DNA of 64,000 bases from Thioclava sp. ES.031. Lineage in GTDB: Bacteria; Pseudomonadota; Alphaproteobacteria; Rhodobacterales; Rhodobacteraceae. The position numbers and the translations under genes are program-made. Position 1 is the first letter of the stretch; each line of letters opens with the position of its first letter. The stretch lies in NCBI RefSeq assembly GCF_002563775.1, contig NZ_PDJO01000001.1:62001-126000 (forward strand). The letters run 5' to 3'. The notes beneath the pieces are model-generated. The model was given only the letters and a program-made list of their open reading frames with translations, ran no database searches and had not been told where the DNA came from. This document shows, one piece after another, positions 7,792-16,257 of this stretch.

Positions 7792-8802
7792 TCACGCCCA
7801 ATTGCCTTTCGACATCAGCCCGAGGATCTCGAGCTGGCGCCAGTTGATATATTTCTCAGACCATTTGCACCACAAATCGGGCTCTTTTGAGATCGTGCGG
7901 GCATAGGCGTGATATTCGCGCGATCCCGCGTAATGCTGTTTGCGTTCCAATTCCTCTTCGACCTTGTCGGCGAGGGTTGAGAGGAACTTCGCATGCAGCA
8001 GGCAACCCGAAACCATCTCGCCGCCGATCGTGTCATAGACCTGGTTCAGGCCGCGCGGCAGCAGCATATGGGTCGAGGAGATATAGACGTTCCCACGCTC
8101 CCATTTGACCAGAGGGATCTTGTTGAGCGAGGGGGCTTTCTTGGGCGCGTCGGGAAAGAAGATGCGCGCCCGAGGTCCGCCTTGAATCCACAGATTGTTG
8201 GTCTCGGAATTCTGCGAGATCATGTAATTGCCCGCATCGAACCAGCAGGCCAGATCGAACGGGTTCTGCCCCTCGCGATAGGGCTGCGCGTCGATCGGCC
8301 CTTTCGGATACATATCCAGCAGCATCGCCGGGAAGGACCGGATGCCATAGGTGTCGAGCCAGTCGGTCAGCGCCTGAATGGGCCGCGTGTCGCAGAACGG
8401 GTAGACGAAGAACTCGTCCGGATCGAGCGTCAGCGTCCAATGCCCGGTGCCGTATTTGCGCAGCAGCCAGTTCATCCAGTCGATGCCGAAATTCGACGCC
8501 TTGTAAGAGGCCTCCGTGCGCCAGACCGAGCAATCCTCCTGCTGGGCGAGATACTCGGCGCTGCCATCGTCGCTGCCATTGTCGACAAACAGGAAGTGCC
8601 CGACGCCCATCTCGCGGTAGTAGCGCAGGAAATAGGGCAGGCGGATGCGTTCGTTGCGGGCGGTAACGAAGACGAGGATATCCTCGGGGCGGATGTCGCC
8701 GGTGCGGTCGGAATAGAGGGAGAGTTCGCGGCTTTTGCGGAAAGCCCGAATCTGCCGAATTCTGCGTTTACGGCGCAGCCTGGCGATCTCTCTCAGTCCC
8801 AA
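7792..8802 (-). CDS. Family 2 glycosyltransferase (first of two paralogues)
   Basis: GT-A type glycosyltransferase of the Glyco_tranf_2_4 group. The nucleotide-binding strand and loop are FVTARNERIRLPYFL and FLFVDNGSDDGS (about residues 45-81); the metal-binding acidic motif is LTLDPDEFF (about 125-132). A basic N-terminus of 30 residues precedes the domain. The protein shares the order GPRARIFFPDAP, NKIPLV, STHMLLPRGLNQVYDT and LLHAKFLS with the gene at 9015-10037, so the two are paralogues. It starts a three-gene run with the GT14-like and sulfotransferase genes; a 212-base gap lies upstream. Confidence 0.82.
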   Translation of the reverse strand: MGLREIARLRRKRRIRQIRAFRKSRELSLYSDRTGDIRPEDILVFVTARNERIRLPYFLRYYREMGVGHFLFVDNGSDDGSAEYLAQQEDCSVWRTEASYKASNFGIDWMNWLLRKYGTGHWTLTLDPDEFFVYPFCDTRPIQALTDWLDTYGIRSFPAMLLDMYPKGPIDAQPYREGQNPFDLACWFDAGNYMISQNSETNNLWIQGGPRARIFFPDAPKKAPSLNKIPLVKWERGNVYISSTHMLLPRGLNQVYDTIGGEMVSGCLLHAKFLSTLADKVEEELERKQHYAGSREYHAYARTISKEPDLWCKWSEKYINWRQLEILGLMSKGNWA

Positions 8803-9014
8803 TTGCCGTCCCTCTCCGACGTCGCGGTCATTCCGTGCCGCACTGGTCCCTTGCTACTCGCATCGTAGTTCTCAAATCGTTAAAGGTCGCCCTGTTCAAA
8901 TCGGCAAGTTTTCAACGGCTTATCAATATCTTCCGATACTTACCCGGTTTGCTCGCTGGTGAGAAGGCCACGCCTAACGCTTGCGTCAGCAATGTTGCCC
9001 CCAAGTCAACAAAT
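8803..9014. other. Gap of 212 bases between paralogous glycosyltransferase genes
   Basis: This stretch is clearly richer in A and T than its surroundings (for example around 8870-8950). No open frame of note, hairpin with a T-run or clear promoter pair was found. By position it should hold the promoter of the downstream GT2-GT14-sulfotransferase run, transcribed leftward. Confidence 0.4.
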
Positions 9015-10037
9015 TCACATCCATCCGCCGCGCGACATCAGCCCCTGCGCCTCCAGTTGCCGCCAGTCGCCGAGCCGCGTCGAATGCGGCGTCCAGAGCT
9101 CCGGATCGGCGGCCAGCGCGTCGTAATACTGGTCGAATTCCGCAGGCTGGCCGAAATGCTCGCCGCGCGATTTCTCCTCCTTCGACTTGTCCACGATCTC
9201 GTCGAGAAACTTCGTGTGCAGCAGCAGCCCCGAAATCGCCTCGCCGCCCTCCGTGTCGTAAGTCTGGTTCAGGTGGCGCGGCAGCAGCGCATGGGTCGAG
9301 TTCAGATAGGCCCACCGCCGGTGCCAGCGCACCAGCGGAATCTTCGACAGGGTCGGCGATTGGCGCGGGCTGTCGGGGAAAAACGCCCGCGCCCGTGGCC
9401 CGCCTTGAATCCACAGCGCATCCGTCTGCGCCTGCCGGGTGATCATGTAATTCCCGGCGTCGAACCAGTTCAGGATCTTGCACGGGTCCTGTCCCGCCTC
9501 ATAGCGCTGCGCGCCAAGCGGCCCTTTCGGGTAGAGGTCGAGCATCATGGCCGGGAAACTGCACTGCTCCGACCGGTCGAGCCAGTCGGTCAGCGCGGGC
9601 AGGGGGCGGCTGTCGTGATAGGGGTAGATCAGCAGCTCATCCGCATCGACGGTCAGGCACCAGTGATCGTGCCCGTAGCGCAGCATCAGCCATGTCACCC
9701 AATCGAGCCCGAAGCGCGAGGCCCGGTAGCTGCCCGACGTCTGCCACAGCGACACATCGCGCGCCTCCGCCAGTAACGCGCCGGTGCCATCCGTGCTGCC
9801 ATTGTCGACGATCAGGAAGTGATCCACGCCGAGCTTGCGGTAATGCTTGAGGAAGAAGGGTAACCGCCGCGCCTCGTTGCGCATCACAGCGAAGGCGAGG
9901 ATCGCGCCGGGCTTTATCTTGCCAGTGCGGTTGGTGACGCGGTCGAGCTGGTGCCGTTTGCGCAGGGCGCGCCACAGGAAATGCTTGCGCTTGAGGCGCA
10001 GCCTGTAGCCCTCCCAAAGCTCACGGCGCGATGGCAT
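9015..10037 (-). CDS. Family 2 glycosyltransferase (second of two paralogues)
   Basis: Same architecture as the gene at 7792-8802: basic N-terminus, FAVMRNEARRLPFFLKHY, FLIVDNGSTDGT (about residues 75-85), and the acidic motif LTVDADELLIYP (about 128-139). The C-terminal half repeats the shared order GPRARAFFPDSP, LSKIPLVRW, STHALLPRHLNQTYDT and LLHTKFLD. It follows galE after 25 bases and so probably belongs to a galU-galE-GT2 unit that supplies UDP-sugars and uses one of them. Sugar specificity cannot be read from the sequence. Confidence 0.82.
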   Translation of the reverse strand: MPSRRELWEGYRLRLKRKHFLWRALRKRHQLDRVTNRTGKIKPGAILAFAVMRNEARRLPFFLKHYRKLGVDHFLIVDNGSTDGTGALLAEARDVSLWQTSGSYRASRFGLDWVTWLMLRYGHDHWCLTVDADELLIYPYHDSRPLPALTDWLDRSEQCSFPAMMLDLYPKGPLGAQRYEAGQDPCKILNWFDAGNYMITRQAQTDALWIQGGPRARAFFPDSPRQSPTLSKIPLVRWHRRWAYLNSTHALLPRHLNQTYDTEGGEAISGLLLHTKFLDEIVDKSKEEKSRGEHFGQPAEFDQYYDALAADPELWTPHSTRLGDWRQLEAQGLMSRGGWM

Positions 10038-10062
10038 TCATTCTCCTGACCCTGCCTCGGGG

Positions 10063-11046
10063 TCAGTATTCATACTCTGCCGCCTGATGCCAACGCCATG
10101 CATCGGAAATCATGGTGGAAAGGTCCGACCGCTTCGGCTGCCAGCCAAGCTCCTCGGTCGCCCGTTTCGAGCCCGACACCAGCGCGGCGGCATCGCCGGG
10201 ACGACGGTCCCCCTCGACAATCGGCACGTCGCGATTGGTCACCGCGCGCGAGGCGTCGATCACTTCGCGCACCGAGAACCCGTTGCCCGAGCCAAGGCAG
10301 AAGACCCGCGACGGCTTGCCATCCTCGAGCCATTTCAAACCCAGAACATGGGCATCGACGAGATCGGAGACATGGACATAATCGCGGATGCAGGTGCCGT
10401 CGCGCGTCGCATAATCCGAGCCGAACACGGTCAGCGCCGGACGTTTGCCCGCGATGGCATCCAGCATCAGCGGAATCAGATGCGTCTCAGGGATGTGCTG
10501 CTCGCCGACCTCGGCGTCGGGATCGGCGCCCGCCACGTTGAAATAGCGGAAGATCACCGAGTTCAGCCCGTGGCTCGCGCCGAAATCGCGCAGCATGTCT
10601 TCGATGGCCCGTTTCGAGCCGCCATAGGCGTTGATCGGGCGCTGCTCGGTGTCCTCGTTCAGCACCACCCCGTCCTGATCGCCATAGGTCGCGCAGGTCG
10701 AGGAGAAGACGAAGTTGCGGCAGGCCGCATCGACGGCCGCCTCAATCAGATTCAGCGCGCAATTCACGTTAGTGCGCCAGTATTTCGACGGGTTCTGCAT
10801 CGACTCGCCGACAAGGCTCAGCGCCGCGAAATGCATCACCGCGATGGGCTGATACTTCGCGAACACCTCGTCGAGGCGGGCGCGATCTGCCAGATCGCCC
10901 TCCTCGGCGGGGCCAAACTTCACCGCTTCTTTCCAGCCGGTCGAGAAATTGTCGAAACAGACCGGGACATATCCCGCCGCGGCCAGCGCCTTGCAGGCGT
11001 GCGAGCCGATATAGCCCGCACCACCCGTTACCAACACATGCTTCAT
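10063..11046 (-). CDS. galE: UDP-glucose 4-epimerase
   Basis: Interconverts UDP-glucose and UDP-galactose for surface polysaccharides. Short-chain dehydrogenase features are the NAD-binding GGAGYIGSHACKAL at residues 7-20, FSSTCATYGDQ with the catalytic Ser/Thr region, and YGGSKRAIED with the Tyr-x-x-x-Lys pair. The segments RYFNVAGADPD and RDGTCIRDYVHVSDL are characteristic of GalE. The length of 327 residues is normal. It lies 3 bases behind galU. Confidence 0.93.
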   Translation of the reverse strand: MKHVLVTGGAGYIGSHACKALAAAGYVPVCFDNFSTGWKEAVKFGPAEEGDLADRARLDEVFAKYQPIAVMHFAALSLVGESMQNPSKYWRTNVNCALNLIEAAVDAACRNFVFSSTCATYGDQDGVVLNEDTEQRPINAYGGSKRAIEDMLRDFGASHGLNSVIFRYFNVAGADPDAEVGEQHIPETHLIPLMLDAIAGKRPALTVFGSDYATRDGTCIRDYVHVSDLVDAHVLGLKWLEDGKPSRVFCLGSGNGFSVREVIDASRAVTNRDVPIVEGDRRPGDAAALVSGSKRATEELGWQPKRSDLSTMISDAWRWHQAAEYEY

Positions 11047-11049
11047 TGC

Positions 11050-11943
11050 TTACTCGGCAGCCTGCCGCATCGCGGAGAGATCGGAGAGATACTCGCCGAA
11101 CTCGTCCTTCAGATCGGGGCGCTGAAGGCCGAAGGCCACCGTTGCCTGCAGGAAGCCCGCCTTCGAGCCGCAGTCGTAGCGCTGCCCGTCGAAGCGATAG
11201 GCGTAGACCGAGTTTCCGCCGTGGATTTCCTGCGCGATCGCGTCGGTCAGCTGAATCTCACCGCCAGCCCCCGCCTTGCGCGCATCGAGGTTCCACATGA
11301 TCCGCGGGGTGAGGATGTAGCGCCCGATCACCGCGAGGTTCGAGGGGGCGTCCTCGGGCTTGGGCTTCTCGACCATGCCGTTGACGGGCAGACGCGGACC
11401 GTCGCCCGGGCCGACATCCAGAACACCGTAGGACGCGGTCTTGTCGGCGGGGACTTCCATCGCCGCGACATAGTTCCCGCCGGTCTCGTTATAGGCTTCC
11501 ATCATCTGCTGCAGACAGGGCTTGTCGGCGGCGATGACGTCATCGGTCAGGATCACGGCGAAGGCTTCGTCATGCACCATGCGGCGCGCGCACCAGACCG
11601 CATGACCCAGACCCAGTGGCTGGTTCTGGCGGACATAGGCGATCGCGCCGCTGTCCATATTGGTCTGCTGCAGCTCTTCGAGGATCTCGGTCTTGCCCTT
11701 CTGCGCCAGCGCGCTTTCCAGTTCGGGGGCATTGTCGAAATAATCCTCAAGCGCCGATTTGCCGCGCGAGGTGACGAAGATGAACTCCTCGATACCGGCC
11801 GCACGCGCCTCGTCGATGGCGTATTGGATAAGCGGGCGGTCCACCAGCGTGAGGATCTCTTTCGGGATCGACTTCGTCGCGGGGAGGAAGCGGGTTCCGA
11901 GGCCGGCCACCGGGAAGATCGCCTTCGTCACCTTGCTTTTCAT
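11050..11943 (-). CDS. galU: UTP-glucose-1-phosphate uridylyltransferase
   Basis: Makes UDP-glucose from glucose 1-phosphate and UTP. The N-terminal nucleotidyltransferase signature GLGTRFLPATKSIPKE is followed by LVDRPLIQYAIDEA, the substrate region VEKPKPEDAPSN, and GEIQLTDAI near the end, all typical of GalU. The length of 297 residues is usual. It begins the galU-galE-GT2 run and provides the precursor for galE. A 195-base AT-rich gap separates it from kdsB and should carry its promoter, but no convincing -35/-10 pair was found. Confidence 0.93.
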   Translation of the reverse strand: MKSKVTKAIFPVAGLGTRFLPATKSIPKEILTLVDRPLIQYAIDEARAAGIEEFIFVTSRGKSALEDYFDNAPELESALAQKGKTEILEELQQTNMDSGAIAYVRQNQPLGLGHAVWCARRMVHDEAFAVILTDDVIAADKPCLQQMMEAYNETGGNYVAAMEVPADKTASYGVLDVGPGDGPRLPVNGMVEKPKPEDAPSNLAVIGRYILTPRIMWNLDARKAGAGGEIQLTDAIAQEIHGGNSVYAYRFDGQRYDCGSKAGFLQATVAFGLQRPDLKDEFGEYLSDLSAMRQAAE

Positions 11944-12137
11944 TCGTCACCTATAGGGTTGCTACGATTAAATCGTCAAAAGTTGGTTCATTGTGTCCCC
12001 AAAGCCGTGATCCAACAAGGGACCGGTTTTGGCGTTGAGCACTCCCGTGGGAAGAAATGCTGCAAATGCGAAAATTGTTTCGTGCAATGCCGTGAAAAAC
12101 CGCAGTTTGCGTGCGATCGGCGAGAAATTGCGTGCGT

Positions 12138-12938
12138 TCAGGGAAGCTGCATCTGCAGCATCATGGATTCGATCCGGGCCACATCGGACGGATTGTTGAG
12201 CTCCCAGAATTGCCGTCCGCGCGACTCGACCTCTGTGCAGAGCACCGCGCGACCGTTCTCCAGAAAGCGCAGCTGCTCCAGCCCTTCGAGGGTCTCCAGA
12301 GGCCCGATCGGCCAGCTCGCATAGGCCGCCAGCGTGTCCGGGCGGTAGGCATAGACACCCACATGGTGGAAGACCGGCGTCGGGGCCTCGTCCGCGAATG
12401 TCTCGGAGGTGAAGGGAATGACCTCCTTCGAGAAATAGAGCCCGCGATTGCCGGCGCCGAACACCGCCGTCGTGCCGCCGACGCGACCGTTCTGGCGATC
12501 TTCCAGCAGGCTGTTGAGCATCGCGCCCTCGCAGCGCAGCACCGGGGTGGCCAGCTCGGCCCAATCATTGGCGCGCAGCCCGGCGACGAGGTCTTCGATG
12601 AACCAGGCGGGCGTCAGCGGCGCGTCGCCCTGCAGGTTCACGACGATGTCGAAATCGCCGCCAAGGGTCGCCGCCGCTTCGGCGCAGCGCTCGGTCCCGT
12701 TGCGGCAGCTCTCGGAGGTCATCACCACCTCAGCGCCGAAGGCTTCGCAGGCCTCGCGGATACGGTCGTCATCGGTCGCTACCACGACCCGGTCGACGCC
12801 GCCGACCTGCGTCGCCGCCTCCCAGCTGCGCTGGATCAGGGTCTTTTTCTCGCCCGTGGCGCCGGTCAGTTCGACCAGCGGTTTGCCGGGATAACGGCTC
12901 GACGCGTAGCGCGCCGGGATGACGATGAGGACCGACAT
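12138..12938 (-). CDS. kdsB: 3-deoxy-manno-octulosonate cytidylyltransferase
   Basis: Activates Kdo as CMP-Kdo for LPS core or Kdo-linked capsule. The CTP-binding start VLIVIPARYASSRYPGKPL is diagnostic, followed by VATDDDRI, the segment SCRNGTERCAEAA and VNLQGDAPLTP. The family-typical HVGVYAYRPDTL occurs in the second half. The length is 266 residues. The start codon shares one base with the stop of cysQ, so the two are cotranscribed. kdsD lies at the other side of the glycan region (412-1368). Confidence 0.93.
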   Translation of the reverse strand: MSVLIVIPARYASSRYPGKPLVELTGATGEKKTLIQRSWEAATQVGGVDRVVVATDDDRIREACEAFGAEVVMTSESCRNGTERCAEAAATLGGDFDIVVNLQGDAPLTPAWFIEDLVAGLRANDWAELATPVLRCEGAMLNSLLEDRQNGRVGGTTAVFGAGNRGLYFSKEVIPFTSETFADEAPTPVFHHVGVYAYRPDTLAAYASWPIGPLETLEGLEQLRFLENGRAVLCTEVESRGRQFWELNNPSDVARIESMMLQMQLP

Positions 12939-13732
12939 TACTTCACCAGCAAAACGCCGGGGGCGTAGGCGATGAAGAACGGGTTCTCGAAGCCCGGCTT
13001 GCCATAGGTGAAGGGCGCGTGATCGTCGAAGCGGATCATCTCGCCGCCCGCGCCGCGCAGAACCGCGTCACCGGCTGCGGTGTCCCATTCCATCGTGCGC
13101 CCGAGACGCGGATAGAGATCGGCCTCGCCGGTCGCGACAAGGCAGAATTTCAGCGACGACCCGGCCGAGGCCATGTCCTTCACCGCGTATTTGCCGATGT
13201 AATCGTCGGTCGCCTGATCGCGATGCGATTTCGACGCCACCACCATCAGCCCGCGATTGTCGGGCATCGAGACGGTGATCGGATGCTGCTTGCCGGGGCG
13301 TTCCTTGTCGAAGGGGCCATCCTCTTCGACCGCGCGGCCCTCTGCCAGCGTGTAGAACAGACGTCCCTTGGCGGGGGCGTAGACCACGCCGCGCACCGGC
13401 TTGCCATTCTCGACATAGGCGATGTTCACCGTGAAATCGCCACGGCGTTTGACGAATTCCTTCGTGCCATCGAGCGGATCGACGATCAGGAAAGTCGACA
13501 CGTCCTGCGAATGGCTCGCCGCCTGCTCCTCGGTGACGAGCGGCATATCGGGAAACTCGGCGCGCAGCCCCGCGGAAATCAAAGCGTCGGCGGCCTCGTC
13601 GGCCTCGGTCACCGGGGAGTTATCCGACTTCGACTTCACTTCGAATTCGGGCGAATCGTAGATCTCCATGATCTTGTCGCCTGCTTCGAGCGCCAGTCGC
13701 CGCATCACTCGCATCAGATGTTCGAAATCCAT
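12938..13732 (-). CDS. cysQ: 3'(2'),5'-bisphosphate nucleotidase CysQ
   Basis: Removes the 3'-phosphate of PAP (and PAPS), preventing its toxic build-up and keeping sulfotransferases working. Lithium-sensitive phosphatase motifs are visible: SDNSPVTEADEAAD, VTEEQAA, the metal site LIVDPLDGTKEFVKR, and the C-terminal MEWDTAAGDAVLRGAGG. The ATG at 13732 is preferred; an in-frame GTG lies two codons upstream. Length 264 residues is typical. Its nearness to a sulfotransferase gene (4683-6074) is a plausible functional link because sulfation releases PAP. Confidence 0.9.
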   Translation of the reverse strand: MDFEHLMRVMRRLALEAGDKIMEIYDSPEFEVKSKSDNSPVTEADEAADALISAGLRAEFPDMPLVTEEQAASHSQDVSTFLIVDPLDGTKEFVKRRGDFTVNIAYVENGKPVRGVVYAPAKGRLFYTLAEGRAVEEDGPFDKERPGKQHPITVSMPDNRGLMVVASKSHRDQATDDYIGKYAVKDMASAGSSLKFCLVATGEADLYPRLGRTMEWDTAAGDAVLRGAGGEMIRFDDHAPFTYGKPGFENPFFIAYAPGVLLVK

Positions 13733-13863
13733 CGTCACGCCTCTCCCGGCCTTGTTAAGGCCCAATTGCTATGCTCCAACTCCCCCCTTATGATGCGGCG
13801 ACAAGGGTTGAGCAAGCAATCCGACCTAGCTTGGGCCGCAACGACGCCCGAATCGGCAGGGAC

Positions 13864-14685
13864 ATGTTCAGACCAGAGACGAAAACGACCAAGCTCGGCA
13901 CGACCTTCAGCCTGCTGGAGCTGATTTATCACGCCACCGTGCGCAATCTGCGCAAGAACCACGGGAATGCGTTGATCGGTCTGTTGCTGAATATGTTTCA
14001 GACCATGCTGCTGGTCATCTCTTTCTACATCATGTTCAGCGTGCTCGGGATGCGGTCGAGCTCGGTGCGGGGCGATTTCCTGCTCTACATCATGACGGGA
14101 ATCTTCCTCTACATGACCCACACCAAGACCCTCGGCGCGGTCTTCGGGTCGGAAGGGCCCACTTCGGCGATGATGAAACACGCGCCGATGACCACCGCGA
14201 TCTCGATCTCGTCGGCGGCGCTGAGCGCGCTTTATATTCAGGTGCTGTCGATGGTGACGGTGCTCTATATCTACCACGCGGCCTTCAAACCGATCGAGAT
14301 CTACGACTGGGTCGGCGCGTTCGGAATGGTGCTGCTGGCGTGGTTCACGGGGCTCGCGATCGGGATCGTGCTGCTCGCCGCGAAGCCTTGGGCGCCCGAA
14401 GTGGTCGGCGTGATCCAGCAGGTCTATACCCGCGCCAACATGATCGCCTCGGGCAAGATGTTCCTCGCCAACAACCTGCCGCACAAGATGCTGATCCTGT
14501 TCAACTGGAACCCGCTGTTCCACACGATCGATCAGGCGCGGGGTTACACCTTCATCAACTACAATCCGCATTTCTCGAACTGGGAATACCCGCTCTATGT
14601 CGGGCTCGCGATCCTGATGATCGGCCTTCTGGGCGAGTTCTACACGCGCCAATACGCGTCGCTCAGCTGGGGCGCGCGGCGCTGA
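13864..14685 (+). CDS. ABC-2 type permease for polysaccharide export (KpsM/Wzm-like)
   Basis: Inner-membrane channel subunit of an ABC exporter for capsule or O-antigen type polymers. About six hydrophobic segments are visible, starting with ALIGLLLNMFQTMLLVISFY and YIMFSVLGM near residues 40-70, then LYIQVLSMVTVLYIY, MVLLAWFTGLAIGIVLLAA and the C-terminal YVGLAILMIGLLGEFYTRQY. The end motif LFNWNPLFHTIDQAR is typical of KpsM-like permeases. The ATG at 13864 is chosen because the open frame upstream of it has no membrane-protein character. No partner ATPase is in the window. It diverges from cysQ-kdsB. Confidence 0.8.
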   Translation: MFRPETKTTKLGTTFSLLELIYHATVRNLRKNHGNALIGLLLNMFQTMLLVISFYIMFSVLGMRSSSVRGDFLLYIMTGIFLYMTHTKTLGAVFGSEGPTSAMMKHAPMTTAISISSAALSALYIQVLSMVTVLYIYHAAFKPIEIYDWVGAFGMVLLAWFTGLAIGIVLLAAKPWAPEVVGVIQQVYTRANMIASGKMFLANNLPHKMLILFNWNPLFHTIDQARGYTFINYNPHFSNWEYPLYVGLAILMIGLLGEFYTRQYASLSWGARR

Positions 14686-14726
14686 AGCACGGAGGCTTGC
14701 GCCGCCGTCGGATTAGGTTTTGCGGA

Positions 14727-15755
14727 TCAGGTCTTGCGGATCGTATCGCCCGGATCGAGGGTCGGTTCGAGCTCGATCACTTCGCCGCCGATCATCCCGC
14801 TTTGCGAGCGCCCCGAAATGATCTGCGCCGCCTTGCGGCCGATCTCGCCGCGGCAGGCATTCATCGAGGCCAAGCGCACCGACAACCCGTCGAGCAGCTC
14901 CAGCCCGTTGAACCCGGCCAGACCCATCTTGTTCGGCACGTCGATCCCATGATCGAGACACCAGAGCAGACCGCCCGCGCCGATCATGTCATTGGAATAA
15001 TAAAGGAAATCGAGATCGGGCGAGCGCTTGAGCATCGTCTCCGTCATCTCGCGGCCCTTCGCGAGCGCCGATCCGCCCGCGTAGAACTCGGTGTCGGCCA
15101 GTTCGATCCCCGCCTTGGCGAGCCCTTCCTTGAACCCTTCGAGCCGTTTGCGCGCCCGGTGATCCTCGGGCATTTTCGTACCGAGGAACCCGATCTTGCG
15201 ATAGCCCGCGGCGACGATCGCCTCGGCCATATGCAGCCCGGCACGGCGATGCGAGATGCCGACGACCGAGTCGATCCCCTCGCCATCGACATCCATGATC
15301 TCGACCACCGGAATGCCCGCATTCTGCAGCATCGCGCGCGAGGCGGGCGTGTGTTCGACCCCGGCGATGATCACCCCCGAAGGCCGCCACGAGAGCATCT
15401 CGTAGAGAACCTGCTCTTCCTTCTCCGGCGAGTAATTCGTCACCCCCACGACCGGCTGCAGCCCGGTATCCTCGAGCTCGTCGGACACGCTCGACAGCAC
15501 TTTCGGGAAGACGAGGTTCGACAGCGACGGGATGATCACGGCCACGAGGTTCACCCGCTGAGAGGCCAGCGCGCCCGCGATCTTGTTGGGCACGTAGCCA
15601 AGCGCTTTCGCGGCCTGCAGGACCTTTTCGCGTGTCGCATCAGAGACATCGCCGCGATTGCGCAGCACGCGGCTGACGGTCATCTCCGAGACGCCGGAGG
15701 CTTCGGAGACATCGCGCAGGGTCAATGGACGGCGGGTTTCGATAGGGCGAGACAA
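14727..15755 (-). CDS. LacI-family transcriptional regulator (GntR-like)
   Basis: The N-terminal helix-turn-helix and hinge helix are clear: TLRDVSEASGVSEMTVSRVL at about residues 11-30, then TREKVLQAAKALGYVPN and the hinge ALASQRVNLVAVI. The rest is a periplasmic-binding-protein-like effector domain with VIIAGVEHTPASRAML and DFLYYSNDMIGAGGL. The sequence style is close to gluconate-type repressors (GntR/IdnR group), but the ligand is not provable. Two palindrome-like sites lie upstream of its start (15781-15795 and 15826-15841), suggesting autoregulation. No sugar catabolic genes are adjacent; the convergent neighbour is the ABC permease. Confidence 0.88.
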   Translation of the reverse strand: MSRPIETRRPLTLRDVSEASGVSEMTVSRVLRNRGDVSDATREKVLQAAKALGYVPNKIAGALASQRVNLVAVIIPSLSNLVFPKVLSSVSDELEDTGLQPVVGVTNYSPEKEEQVLYEMLSWRPSGVIIAGVEHTPASRAMLQNAGIPVVEIMDVDGEGIDSVVGISHRRAGLHMAEAIVAAGYRKIGFLGTKMPEDHRARKRLEGFKEGLAKAGIELADTEFYAGGSALAKGREMTETMLKRSPDLDFLYYSNDMIGAGGLLWCLDHGIDVPNKMGLAGFNGLELLDGLSVRLASMNACRGEIGRKAAQIISGRSQSGMIGGEVIELEPTLDPGDTIRKT

Positions 15756-15780
15756 GGGCGGTTCCTCAAGGTTCTCCTCT

Positions 15781-15841
15781 TGTTAGCGCCAAACATTTCC
15801 CTTGCGCAAGCGAATGATGCCAAGTATGTTAGCGTTAACGG
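15781..15841. promoter_or_regulatory. Two candidate LacI-family operators
   Basis: At 15826-15841 the sequence ATGTTAGCGTTAACGG closely follows the ATGTTA-4-TAACAT pattern of GntR-type LacI-family operators. At 15781-15795 TGTTAGCGCCAAACA is an imperfect 15-base palindrome with the same TGTTAGCG half. Both lie 26-86 bases upstream of the LacI-family start codon at 15755. The gap from 15756 to 16083 has no protein-coding frame that I recognise. Confidence 0.55.
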
Positions 15842-15919
15842 TTGTAGGGTCGGATAATCTCCGCCCGATACCTGGACAGACCCGCGCCAGTGTCGGATTC
15901 GTCATGGCGAGGGATGCGA

Positions 15920-15954
15920 AAGGGGGCGCAGTGGGCCAATTTGCGCTCCCTTTT
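15920..15954 (+). terminator. Terminator-like hairpin with no gene in front of it
   Basis: An 11-pair stem (15920-15930 against 15942-15952, one G-T pair) with an 11-base loop runs into a T-rich tract. It stands between the LacI-family operators and tRNA-Arg. No coding frame precedes it on the plus strand, so it would end either a short non-coding transcript or, read leftward with a weaker T-run, a tRNA-antisense transcript. Confidence 0.45.
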
Positions 15955-16083
15955 CTCTCCTTCCCCCGAAATCCTGAAATTTCTGCAAGACACGCAGGCA
16001 TAGGAATATGCGCGCGGTTTTCTGTTGCAGCGCAGCGATGGTCTTGCGCCACAAGCGCTTTGGCGGCATCAAAGGCGCAGCGC

Positions 16084-16160
16084 GGTCCCGTGGCTCAACT
16101 GGATAGAGCAGCCCCCTCCTAAGGGGCAGGTTGCAGGTTCGAATCCTGCCGGGATCGCCA
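16084..16160 (+). tRNA. tRNA-Arg (anticodon CCU)
   Basis: A 77-base cloverleaf can be drawn. The acceptor stem is GGTCCCG (16084-16090) against CGGGATC (16150-16156) with one G-T pair, followed by discriminator G and an encoded CCA at 16158-16160. The anticodon stem CCCCC/GGGG region encloses CTCCTAA, with anticodon CCT reading AGG codons. The T-arm is GCAGGTTCGAATCCTGC. It is followed at once by a low-GC stretch, as often seen where elements integrate at tRNA genes. Confidence 0.95.
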
Positions 16161-16257
16161 GCGGAATACGGGTAAGTCTTCTATATAGACAGGTACTCGG
16201 TATTCTTTGAGACTGACTACTATTCTCGCAGAGCGACTTTGCTTGGGGCTTTGAAGT

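Noticed and set aside
4905..7847. A 980-codon open frame on the plus strand opposite the sulfotransferase and GT14-like genes
   Set aside because: It is the antisense of two well-supported genes; its product is Arg/His/Gln-rich without motifs, as expected from high-GC codon bias.
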